Part shown: positions 34,831 through 42,780 of the stretch, in pieces | How the letters are laid out: each line of letters opens with the position of its first letter | How positions within the stretch are numbered: the first letter of the stretch is position 1 | From: Bacteroides sp. UBA7333 | GTDB lineage: Bacteria > Bacteroidota > Bacteroidia > Bacteroidales > Bacteroidaceae | Direction of reading: 5' to 3' | Assembly: GCA_002471195.1 (NCBI GenBank) | Contig: DKPN01000027.1 | Coordinates: forward strand, 34,495-98,494 | DNA length: 64,000 nt | Program-made: the position numbers and the translations under genes | Notes under the pieces: generated by a model | Told to the model about the DNA's origin: nothing | Databases searched by the model: none | The model's input: the letters and a program-made list of their open reading frames with translations, nothing else

Positions 34831-34858
34831 TTGAGTAAAAAGAATAGATTATATAGAA

Positions 34859-34888
34859 AAAGGTATCAATTTTTTGATTGATACCTTT
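34859..34888. terminator. Bidirectional terminator between deoC and polyprenyl synthase gene
   Basis: AAAGGTATCAAT (34859-34870) pairs perfectly with ATTGATACCTTT (34877-34888). A- and T-rich tracts flank it on both sides, and the neighbouring genes converge here. Confidence 0.8.
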
Positions 34889-35861
34889 ATTTATTTCTAT
34901 CGATTACAAAGTCAATATACAACTCGATTGATTTTCGGTAAGGAGATTCGGGAAACTCGGAAAGTATTTCTAAGGCTTTATCTCTATACTCATCCATCAC
35001 CGATTGAGCATACTCTATCCCACCCTCTTGTTTAGCATATTCAATCAATGTATGAATATCTTCATTGGTAGCATTACCTAATTTCACACTGCTGGCTAGG
35101 GCCACATATTGAGGATCTTTTTGGGTATTCAAAACATATAAGATAGGCAGTGTAAGCTTACCTTCTAACATATCAATACCGGTAGGCTTACCTATTTCTT
35201 TACTGTCGAAATAGTCGAAGATATCATCTTTAATCTGGAAACAAATACCAATATATTCACCCAAAAGATGAGCTTTGGTTACCTGATCGGCTGAAGCATG
35301 AGTAGAAAGAGCCGCCGCACGTGTACAAGATGAAAACAAAGCCGCCGTCTTTTTCCGAATCACATCAAAGTAGGCGATTTCAGAAAATTCGGGATTCGAG
35401 ATGTTGGTAAGCTGTAGTATTTCTCCATCCGATAGGTCTTGTCCCAAGTGTGAGATAACCTCAATTATTTCGAAATTTGAAGAGCGACCCGCATGTACAA
35501 GACTGGTAGCCAATAGAAAATCGCCAACCAAAACCGAAACTTTATTATTGAAAATGGCGTTTAAAGATAACTGTCCGCGACGTTCGGTGCTCTCATCAAC
35601 TACATCATCATGAATAAGACTTGCAGTGTGAAGAAGCTCCAATGAGGCAGCAGCATGTAGTGCAGATGGCGTAATGTCACCAAAAAGACGAGTGGTTAAT
35701 AGCAATAAGATAGGACGCATCATTTTACCATTTCTTTGCTGTATGTGCTCCAAAGCACTCGACAACAAATTATTGGAACTCACCATAGATGAACGAAATA
35801 GATTCTTAAAATCATCTAACTCGGAGGTAATTGGTAATTGAATCTGCGATAAACTATCCAT
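34887..35861 (-). CDS. Polyprenyl diphosphate synthase
   Basis: The 324-residue trans-prenyltransferase makes a long-chain polyprenyl diphosphate, probably the side chain of menaquinone. Both aspartate-rich motifs are intact: first 'LIHDDVVDESTERRGQ' (about residues 82-97) and second 'QIKDDIFDYFDS' (about 212-223). The residues before the first motif ('AASLELLHTASL') lack bulky aromatics, in keeping with a long product. It is a single gene with its own promoter. Exact chain length cannot be told. Confidence 0.93.
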   Translation of the reverse strand: MDSLSQIQLPITSELDDFKNLFRSSMVSSNNLLSSALEHIQQRNGKMMRPILLLLTTRLFGDITPSALHAAASLELLHTASLIHDDVVDESTERRGQLSLNAIFNNKVSVLVGDFLLATSLVHAGRSSNFEIIEVISHLGQDLSDGEILQLTNISNPEFSEIAYFDVIRKKTAALFSSCTRAAALSTHASADQVTKAHLLGEYIGICFQIKDDIFDYFDSKEIGKPTGIDMLEGKLTLPILYVLNTQKDPQYVALASSVKLGNATNEDIHTLIEYAKQEGGIEYAQSVMDEYRDKALEILSEFPESPYRKSIELYIDFVIDRNK

Positions 35862-35884
35862 ACAATATATTATACTATTTGGTA

Positions 35885-35892
35885 CAAAAGTA
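35885..35892 (-). promoter_or_regulatory. Predicted -7 element of the polyprenyl synthase gene
   Basis: TACTTTTG on the minus strand, matching TAnnTTTG, 24 bp ahead of the ATG. Confidence 0.5.
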
Positions 35893-35962
35893 ATAATAAA
35901 ACAATTAATACGGTATTTTTTCCTAATTTTACCTTGAAAAAAGAGAATATAAAGTAGCGATC

Positions 35963-38791
35963 ATGAATAATAATAATAAACTTTTCCTCTTAGATGCGTA
36001 TGCGCTTATCTATCGCGCTTATTACGCGTTTATTAAGAACCCGAGAATCAACTCTAAAGGTATCAATACCTCTGCAATATTAGGCTTTGTCAATACATTG
36101 GAGGATGTTTTGAAAAAAGAGAACCCTACACATATTGGTGTGGCCTTCGACCCCTCGGGTCCTACCTTTCGTCATGAAGCATTCGAAGCGTACAAAGCAC
36201 AACGCGAAGCCACTCCCGAAGGGATTCGTCAAGCTGTACCTTTCATAAAAGAAATTATCAAAGCCTATCACATTCCTATTTTAGAGATTAACGGATACGA
36301 GGCCGATGATGTAATTGGTACTTTAGCAACCGAAGCCGGCAAACAGGGGATCACAACCTACATGATGACACCCGATAAAGATTACGGACAACTTGTATCG
36401 GACAACGTCTTCATGTATCGCCCTAAATATGGCGATAAAGAGTTCGAAGTAATGGGCCCTGATCAAATTATAGAAAAATTTGATATCAAAGATCCGAAAC
36501 AAGTGATTGACATGCTTGGATTAATGGGAGACTCATCGGACAATATTCCGGGATGTCCGGGTGTGGGAGAGAAAACGGCACAAAAACTAATTGCCGAATA
36601 CGGAAGTATTGAAAATCTTCTCGAACATGTAGACGAATTAAAGGGAGCACTCAAATCGAAAATCGAAAATAATAAAGAGCAAATTATATTTTCTAAATTT
36701 TTGGCAACCATCAAGACGGATGTTCCCATAAAGTTGGATATGAAATCGCTGGTTCGTGAAGAACCGGATGAAAAAGAGTTAAGACGGATTTTTGAGGATC
36801 TAGAATTCAGAGCTCTCATTGATCGTTTGTTTAAAAAAGAAAACAAAGCATCCATAAAAGAGATGACTCCTACTCCATCTCCCGAAATGGGACCTCTCTT
36901 TGCTCAAGCGTCTCCAATTCAAGGCGATTTGTTTGCAGAAATTACGACCGATCATGAAGATGATCAAAAAAAATCGATTGTAGAAGGGTTAAACAACGCC
37001 ACAGTAAGATATCAAATACTTAAGAATAAGGAGGATAGAGCGTTTTTTATTGAAAAATTAATGTCTGCAAAATCTTTCGCTCTAGATACAGAAACTACAG
37101 GAATGGATCCGATGGAGGCAGAATTGGTAGGAATGAGCTTCAGTGTAATCGAAAATGAAGCAGTTTACATTCCTATTCCCGAAGATCGTGAAGAGGCATT
37201 AAATATTGTTTCAGAATTTAAAGAGGCATTGGCAAATCCTCTTTCGCTTAAAATTGGGCAAAATATCAAATATGATATGATAATGTTGTTGAATTATGGT
37301 GCTGCAGTAAAAGGACCTCTTTTTGATACCATGATTGCACATTATATATTACAACCTGAACTTCCTCATAATATGGATTATTTGGCTGAGGTATATCTTA
37401 ACTATCGTACTATCCATATTGATGAGTTGATAGGGCCCAAAGGAAAAAATCAAAAAAGCATGCGTGACCTAACACCCGATGATGTTTATGTTTATGCTTG
37501 CGAAGATGCTGATGTTACTTTGAAGCTAAAACACAAATTAGAGAAAGCACTAAAAGATCAAGATGCCGAACAGTTATTTTACGAAATAGAAATGCCTTTA
37601 GTTCCGGTACTAGTAAATATGGAGCGCAATGGTGTATTGCTCGACACACAAGCGTTGAAACTTTCGTCGAAACATTTTAGTGAAAAAATGAGAGAGATTG
37701 AAAAAGAGATTCATATTTTAGCAGAAGAGGAGTTTAATGTGTCCTCCCCTAAAAAGGTAGGTGAAATACTTTTTGATAAGTTGAAGATCGTTGAAAAACC
37801 TAAGAAAACTAAAACAGGGCAATATGTTACATCCGAAGAAGAGCTGACAGGCATTAAAACTAAACATGTAATTGTTGAGAAAATATTAGAATATAGAGGT
37901 TTAAAGAAACTGCTATCGACCTATATTGACGCATTACCTAAGTTGATTAATCCGAAAACAGGAAGAATTCACACCTCTTTCAATCAAACGGTAACAGCCA
38001 CCGGACGCCTTAGTTCAAGCAATCCAAACTTACAAAATATACCGATCAGAGATGATAATGGTAAGGAAATTCGAAAAGCATTCATCGCAGACGAGGGATG
38101 TGAGTTTTTCTCGGCCGACTATTCGCAAATTGAACTTCGTATCATGGCCCATTTAAGTGAAGATAAAAATATGATTGATGCTTTCTTGAGTGGTTACGAC
38201 ATTCATGCTGCAACTGCAGCAAAAATATACAAGGTTGACATATCTGAAGTTACCGAAGATATGCGCCGTAAAGCCAAAACGGCCAACTTTGGTATCATAT
38301 ATGGTATATCTGTTTTTGGACTGGCCGAACGTTTAAATATTGAAAGAAAAGAGGCTAAAGAACTAATTGAAGGATATTTTGCGACCTATCCTGATATTAA
38401 AAAATATATGGATCATTGTATCAATGAAGCGCGCGATGCAGGATATGTTGAAACAGTATTTAAACGCAAACGATATTTAATGGATATCAATTCGAAAAAC
38501 TCCATTGTTAGAGGTTATGCCGAGCGAAATGCTATTAACGCCCCGATTCAAGGCAGTGCTGCTGATATCATAAAAGTAGCCATGATTGGAATTTTAAAAC
38601 GTTTCGAAAGCGAAGGTTTGAAAGCAAAAATGATATTACAAGTACATGATGAGTTGAACTTTAGTGTTCCTAAATCTGAAAAAGATCGCGTTGAGTATGT
38701 GGTAATTGACGAAATGGAAAAAGCATATAAAATGCATGTTCCACTAAAAGCAGACTATGGATGGGGAAAGAATTGGCTCGAAGCACATTGA
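35963..38791 (+). CDS. polA: DNA polymerase I
   Basis: The 942-residue protein has all three domains. The 5'-3' exonuclease (1-290) has 'LFLLDAYALIYRAYYAF', 'GYEADDVIGTLA' and 'GDSSDNIPGCPGVGEKTA'. The 3'-5' exonuclease (about 330-520) has an intact ExoI motif 'FALDTETTGMDP', so proofreading is probably active. The polymerase (about 560-942) has motif A 'FFSADYSQIELRIMAHLS', motif B 'RRKAKTANFGIIYGISVFGLA' and motif C 'LQVHDELNFSV'. Polymerase I fills gaps in repair and removes Okazaki primers. Its stop is followed by a terminator at 38824-38870. Confidence 0.98.
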   Translation: MNNNNKLFLLDAYALIYRAYYAFIKNPRINSKGINTSAILGFVNTLEDVLKKENPTHIGVAFDPSGPTFRHEAFEAYKAQREATPEGIRQAVPFIKEIIKAYHIPILEINGYEADDVIGTLATEAGKQGITTYMMTPDKDYGQLVSDNVFMYRPKYGDKEFEVMGPDQIIEKFDIKDPKQVIDMLGLMGDSSDNIPGCPGVGEKTAQKLIAEYGSIENLLEHVDELKGALKSKIENNKEQIIFSKFLATIKTDVPIKLDMKSLVREEPDEKELRRIFEDLEFRALIDRLFKKENKASIKEMTPTPSPEMGPLFAQASPIQGDLFAEITTDHEDDQKKSIVEGLNNATVRYQILKNKEDRAFFIEKLMSAKSFALDTETTGMDPMEAELVGMSFSVIENEAVYIPIPEDREEALNIVSEFKEALANPLSLKIGQNIKYDMIMLLNYGAAVKGPLFDTMIAHYILQPELPHNMDYLAEVYLNYRTIHIDELIGPKGKNQKSMRDLTPDDVYVYACEDADVTLKLKHKLEKALKDQDAEQLFYEIEMPLVPVLVNMERNGVLLDTQALKLSSKHFSEKMREIEKEIHILAEEEFNVSSPKKVGEILFDKLKIVEKPKKTKTGQYVTSEEELTGIKTKHVIVEKILEYRGLKKLLSTYIDALPKLINPKTGRIHTSFNQTVTATGRLSSSNPNLQNIPIRDDNGKEIRKAFIADEGCEFFSADYSQIELRIMAHLSEDKNMIDAFLSGYDIHAATAAKIYKVDISEVTEDMRRKAKTANFGIIYGISVFGLAERLNIERKEAKELIEGYFATYPDIKKYMDHCINEARDAGYVETVFKRKRYLMDINSKNSIVRGYAERNAINAPIQGSAADIIKVAMIGILKRFESEGLKAKMILQVHDELNFSVPKSEKDRVEYVVIDEMEKAYKMHVPLKADYGWGKNWLEAH

Positions 38792-38823
38792 TAAAATAGA
38801 CCATTTTAGATCAATATAGTTAC

Positions 38824-38870
38824 AAGTCGTAAGCAGTGTGATGAAATTGCACATTGTTTACGACTTTTAT
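38824..38870 (+). terminator. Terminator after polA
   Basis: AAGTCGTAA (38824-38832) pairs with TTACGACTT (38858-38866); further inner pairing GTG/CAC is possible, and a T-rich stretch follows. Confidence 0.75.
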
Positions 38871-39322
38871 TTTACATTTGATTGTATAAAATAAATAAGA
38901 TAAAACGGCTATGAATTGTGTTGATACGGTTATATGATACTGACGCAAAGGCATTGTAGCAACCCATGATAGTCTTTGTCAATAAATTATTTTTAAATCG
39001 ATAAAAGTCTGTAACTTACAGTTTAACACACAACTTTGAGTATAAAAATATCACAACAACAAAGTTTAACAATTCATACAATTTTGTATTAAAATACATT
39101 ACTCTATATGCTAAATGTTGGAAAGTACAACGTTTTAATAATCAGTTAGTGTCATTTTGAAAGTTTATATTACTTTTTGAAAGTGATAATAGTTAACAAA
39201 TATGACATATAGACACCGTTTTATCTTTTTAAGTATTGCATTTTCAGATTTATATCTATATTTGCCACGTATTTACAAAATACAGATTACAATTTGAAAG
39301 TTATAATCTAAAAATATAAATC
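38871..39322. other. AT-rich intergenic region upstream of DUF3836 gene
   Basis: About 450 bp with no gene. It is visibly more AT-rich than the coding DNA. It contains three copies of TTTGAAAGT followed by an A/T-rich ATAAT-like stretch (39155-39164, 39175-39184 and 39292-39301; the first two exactly 20 bp apart), and the promoter at 39257. A regulatory upstream region is likely. Confidence 0.5.
39257..39264 (+). promoter_or_regulatory. Predicted -7 element of first DUF3836 gene
   Basis: TATATTTG, matching TAnnTTTG. An ATTG at 39235-39238 lies 18 bp upstream and could serve as a weak -33 element. The leader would be about 50 nt. Confidence 0.55.
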
Positions 39323-39718
39323 ATGAAAACTAAAACCTTATTCAAAGTATTTACCTTATTTGTTATTCTTTTTGTGAACGTAGTAGCATTATCTGCACGT
39401 GGCAATGATGGCAATTTGATTTACAACACCAATGAAAAAGACGGTGTGATGTTAGACCAAACTGTTTATAAAATGGATGGAAACTCTCTATCTAACTATA
39501 TGAAACATAATTATAAGTATGACGATAATAAAAGAATGATTGAAAGCCAAACATTAAAATGGAATAGTGCTAAAAATACATGGGAAAACAATTTATTGAT
39601 TACATATACATACACTGGAAAAACTGTTACAACTAACTATTACCAATGGAATAATAAAAAGAAAGAGTATATACTTGCTCCTGAAATGACCGTTACATTG
39701 GATAGTAGAGATATATAA
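39323..39718 (+). CDS. DUF3836-like exported protein (copy 1)
   Basis: The 131-residue protein has a signal peptide ('MKTKTLFKVFTLFVILFVNVVALSA') and a small beta-rich domain with 'LSNYMKHNYKYDDNKRMIESQTLKWNSAKNTWENNLLITYTYTG', as in DUF3836 proteins of Bacteroidales. Its function is unknown. A second member lies at 50480-50893 with the same size and the same repeated 'Y.YD...R..E.....WN/WS.....W......YTYT' pattern. Location is periplasmic or extracellular by inference. It is monocistronic with a promoter and terminator of its own. Confidence 0.75.
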   Translation: MKTKTLFKVFTLFVILFVNVVALSARGNDGNLIYNTNEKDGVMLDQTVYKMDGNSLSNYMKHNYKYDDNKRMIESQTLKWNSAKNTWENNLLITYTYTGKTVTTNYYQWNNKKKEYILAPEMTVTLDSRDI

Positions 39719-39757
39719 TTTTCTCAGTAATTGTTTCTTTTACATATATAATTTTTT

Positions 39758-39790
39758 AAAAGCCGATATAGTGATATATTGGCTTTTTTG
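39758..39790 (+). terminator. Terminator of the first DUF3836 gene
   Basis: AAAAGCCGATATA (39758-39770) pairs with TATATTGGCTTTT (39775-39787) with one G-U pair, and T residues follow. It abuts the parS-like site at 39789. Confidence 0.85.
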
Positions 39791-39804
39791 TTTCACGTGA
39801 CACC
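39789..39804. promoter_or_regulatory. Second parS-like site (14/16 match)
   Basis: TGTTTCACGTGACACC matches TGTTTCACGTGAAACA at 14 of 16 positions, with the core TTTCACGTGA intact. It is intergenic, between the DUF3836 terminator and the cysE promoter, 9.2 kb from the better site at 30612. Confidence 0.65.
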
Positions 39805-39932
39805 ATATTTTATAACTTCTACTATCTACCTTAATATATTGATTGGAGAGAGATTATATTAATGCAAAACGAAATAAACACTAAAAAGCGGAAAGGTTCT
39901 ATCATTTAAACGATTATAAGCACTTTATTTTG

Positions 39933-39940
39933 TATATTTG
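39933..39940 (+). promoter_or_regulatory. Predicted -7 element of cysE
   Basis: TATATTTG, matching TAnnTTTG, 34 bp ahead of the ATG. Confidence 0.5.
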
Positions 39941-39973
39941 CAGCTAATTACTGACAAGTTATAAAGGAATCTA

Positions 39974-40873
39974 ATGGATCCACTAAACTTTACTCACATT
40001 TTGACACAAGCAGTCGATGAGCTATCGGAAAGCAAATCATATCAAGGACTGTTTCATCAGCACAAAGATGGCGAACCATTGCCCTCAGCAAGAGTATTGT
40101 GCGAGATCATAGAGTTGGCACGTGCCATCATCTTCCCTGGCTACTTTGGAAACTCTACCATCAACAGCCGAACCATCACTTATCACATTGGCGTAAACAC
40201 GGAGAAACTCTTTAACCTTTTGAGCGACCAAATCTTATCGGGTCTTTGCTTTGCAAGTGGCCCCGACTGCGATTGTTGTACCGATTCAAAACGCGAAGAG
40301 GCCGGAAGATTATCGGCTCAATTTATCAGCCGTATGCCCGAATTGCGCAGAATACTGGCTACCGATGTGGTAGCTGCCTATAATGGTGACCCTGCTGCCG
40401 AAAGTATAGGTGAAGTGATCAGTTGCTATCCTGCCATCAAAGCTATCAGCAATTATCGTATTGCACACGAGCTTTTAAAGTTGGGTGTACCACTAATTCC
40501 ACGTATCATCACCGAGATGGCACATAGCGAAACAGGAATCGACATCCACCCAGCCGCAAAGATTGGTGAATACTTTACGATTGATCATGGTACGGGTGTA
40601 GTAATTGGAGCCACCAGCATTATTGGTAATCATGTAAAAATTTACCAAGGTGTAACATTGGGTGCTAAAAGTTTCCCACTCGACGACGATGGTAAACCTA
40701 TTAAAGGGATTGCTCGTCATCCTATTTTGGAAGACAACGTCATCGTTTACTCTAATGCTACCATTTTAGGACGCATCACCATAGGAAAAGATGCAACGGT
40801 GGGTGGCAATATTTGGGTGACCGAAGATGTACCGGTTGGTGCACGCATCGTTCAACCCACAGCTAAAAAATAA
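39974..40873 (+). CDS. cysE: Serine O-acetyltransferase
   Basis: CysE acetylates L-serine with acetyl-CoA, the first committed step of cysteine synthesis. The 299-residue protein has an N-terminal helical domain and a C-terminal left-handed beta-helix with hexapeptide repeats; the catalytic region reads 'GIDIHPAAKIGEYFTIDHGTGVVIGATSIIGNHVKIYQGVTLGAK', with the His-Asp pair in place, and the end is 'VTEDVPVGARIVQP'. It belongs to the longer EpsC-like form. It starts a run of nine plus-strand genes with gaps of 6-61 bp. Confidence 0.93.
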   Translation: MDPLNFTHILTQAVDELSESKSYQGLFHQHKDGEPLPSARVLCEIIELARAIIFPGYFGNSTINSRTITYHIGVNTEKLFNLLSDQILSGLCFASGPDCDCCTDSKREEAGRLSAQFISRMPELRRILATDVVAAYNGDPAAESIGEVISCYPAIKAISNYRIAHELLKLGVPLIPRIITEMAHSETGIDIHPAAKIGEYFTIDHGTGVVIGATSIIGNHVKIYQGVTLGAKSFPLDDDGKPIKGIARHPILEDNVIVYSNATILGRITIGKDATVGGNIWVTEDVPVGARIVQPTAKK

Positions 40874-40934
40874 TATTTTATTCAATAATCAAAACTAGTA
40901 TCTCGCCAGACCTAAACATTCGGGCTGATATTTA

Positions 40935-42725
40935 ATGCAATTTATGAGCAAAGAATTTGAAATGATCGCCAAAACATTCCAAGGATTGGAAACAGTATTG
41001 GCAGAAGAGTTGACTACATTAGGAGCCAATGATGTACAAATAGGACGTCGAATGGTATCTTTTAGCGGCGACAAAGAGATGATGTACAAAGCTAATTTTT
41101 GTCTTCGCACAGCCATCCGTATCTTAAAACCTATCAAATCGTTTACAGCAAAAACAGCCGATGAGGTTTATAAAGAAGTACAATCAATCCAATGGGAAGA
41201 CTATTTAGATGCTGATAAAACATTTGCAGTAGACGCAGTTGTTTTCAGCGAAGAGTTTAGACACTCTAAATTCGTTTCTTATAAAGTAAAAGATGCTATT
41301 GCCGATTACTTTGTTGAAAAAACAGGAAAACGACCATCGGTTCGTATCAATAAGCCAGATGTTTTATTGAATATCCATATTGCACATCATACCTGTACAT
41401 TGTCACTCGACTCATCGGGCGAGTCATTGCACCGTCGCGGCTACCGCCAAGAGGCTGTAGAAGCTCCGCTGAACGAGGTTTTGGCTGCTGGTATGATATT
41501 AATGACTGGCTGGAGAGGCGAATGCGATTTGATTGACCCAATGTGTGGGTCGGGTACTATTCCTGTTGAAGCAGCATTGATTGCACGCAATATTGCACCG
41601 GGTGTATTCCGCAAAGAGTTTGCATTTGAAAAGTGGGTAGACTTTGATCAAACTTTATTCGATAAAATATACAACGATGATAGCAATGAACGTGAGTTCG
41701 AACATAAAATATTTGGATATGATAACAATCCGAAAGCGAACGAAATTGCAATTCATAATGTAAAGGCAGCAGGTGTATCGAAAGACGTTATATTGAAAAT
41801 ACAACCAATCCAACAGTTCGAACAACCAAGTCAACCCACTATTATGGTGACCAATCCTCCTTATGGAGAGCGTATTTCTTCGAACGACCTATTAGGATTG
41901 TATAAAGTAATTGGTGAACGCTTAAAACATGCTTTTGTAGGCAATGCTGCGTGGGTATTATCTTATCGTGAAGAGTGTTTCGACCAAATCGGTTTGAAAC
42001 CTAGCGAAAAAATTGAACTTTTCAATGGTGCCTTAGAGTGCCAATTCCGTAAATACGAGATTTTTGACGGTAAATATAAAGATCATAAATCGGAAGAAGG
42101 GGGCGAAGAAGGAGCTGAAAAGCGCGAATTTAAACCTCGCAGAGAGGATGGCGACCGTAAAGAAGGTTTCAAACCACGCAGAGAAGGTGGGTTTAAACCA
42201 AGAGAAGAGGGTACACGAGCTCCACGTAGAGAGGGTGAATTCCGTCCACGCAGAGAAGGAGACGACCGCAAAGAAGGATTCAAACCACGCAGAGAAGGTG
42301 GATTCAAACCAAGAGAAGAGGGCACAAGAGCTCCACGTAGAGAGGGTGAATTCCGTCCACGCCGCGAAGGAGACGACCGTAAGGAAGGTTTCAAACCACG
42401 TAGAGAAGGTGGATTCAAATCAAGAGAAGAGGGCACAAGAGCTCCACGTAGAGAAGGAGAATTCCGTCCACGCAGAGAAGGAGACGATCGTAAGGAAGGT
42501 TTCAAACCACGTAGAGAAGGCGGTTTTAAACCAAGAGAAGAGGGTGAAAGAGCGCCACGCAGAGAAGGAGCTTTCCGTCCACGCAGAGAAGAAACAGCAG
42601 AAGGCGCTACTAAGGAGAGTCGTTTTGGCGAAAGAATCTCTTTTGATTATAAAGACAAAGACACCATGCGCGCTGAAGCAAGATCTGCTCGTAAAAGATT
42701 TTTTACGAAAGACAAACCCGAATAA
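40935..42725 (+). CDS. THUMP-domain RNA methyltransferase (RlmL/YpsC-like) with Arg/Gly-rich repeat tail
   Basis: The first about 385 residues form a THUMP domain plus a class I SAM-dependent N2-guanosine methyltransferase: 'ADEVYKEVQSIQWEDYL', 'RGYRQEAVEAPLNEVLAAGMILMTGW', 'LIDPMCGSGTIPVEAALIA' (SAM site) and 'IMVTNPPYGERIS' (catalytic NPPY). Such enzymes modify 23S rRNA G2445 or a nearby base. The last about 200 residues are a low-complexity tail of four 37-residue units rich in Arg, Gly, Glu and Pro (42159-42602), unusual in the family. ATGs at 40935 or 40944 could be used. The enzyme assignment is good; the exact target base is inferred. Confidence 0.92.
   Translation: MQFMSKEFEMIAKTFQGLETVLAEELTTLGANDVQIGRRMVSFSGDKEMMYKANFCLRTAIRILKPIKSFTAKTADEVYKEVQSIQWEDYLDADKTFAVDAVVFSEEFRHSKFVSYKVKDAIADYFVEKTGKRPSVRINKPDVLLNIHIAHHTCTLSLDSSGESLHRRGYRQEAVEAPLNEVLAAGMILMTGWRGECDLIDPMCGSGTIPVEAALIARNIAPGVFRKEFAFEKWVDFDQTLFDKIYNDDSNEREFEHKIFGYDNNPKANEIAIHNVKAAGVSKDVILKIQPIQQFEQPSQPTIMVTNPPYGERISSNDLLGLYKVIGERLKHAFVGNAAWVLSYREECFDQIGLKPSEKIELFNGALECQFRKYEIFDGKYKDHKSEEGGEEGAEKREFKPRREDGDRKEGFKPRREGGFKPREEGTRAPRREGEFRPRREGDDRKEGFKPRREGGFKPREEGTRAPRREGEFRPRREGDDRKEGFKPRREGGFKSREEGTRAPRREGEFRPRREGDDRKEGFKPRREGGFKPREEGERAPRREGAFRPRREETAEGATKESRFGERISFDYKDKDTMRAEARSARKRFFTKDKPE
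42159..42602. repeat. Four tandem 111-bp repeats in the methyltransferase gene
   Basis: Units begin at 42159, 42270, 42381 and 42492, exactly 111 bp (37 codons) apart. Each encodes KEGFKPRREGGFKPREEG followed by TRAPRREGEFRPRREGDDR; the last unit has changed (ERAPRREGAFRPRREETAEG). The DNA copies differ mainly at synonymous sites. Confidence 0.95.
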
Positions 42726-42780
42726 TAGGCCGTCGCGACACAAGCTTTATATATAATACGAATTACAGAAATACCTAGCA

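Noticed and set aside
42064..42756. Long open frames on the plus (230 codons) and minus (140 codons) strands over the methyltransferase tail
   Set aside because: They are created by the 111-bp repeats: when the unit is a multiple of 3 and one frame is stop-free, other frames often are too. Their products are simple repeats with no start signals.
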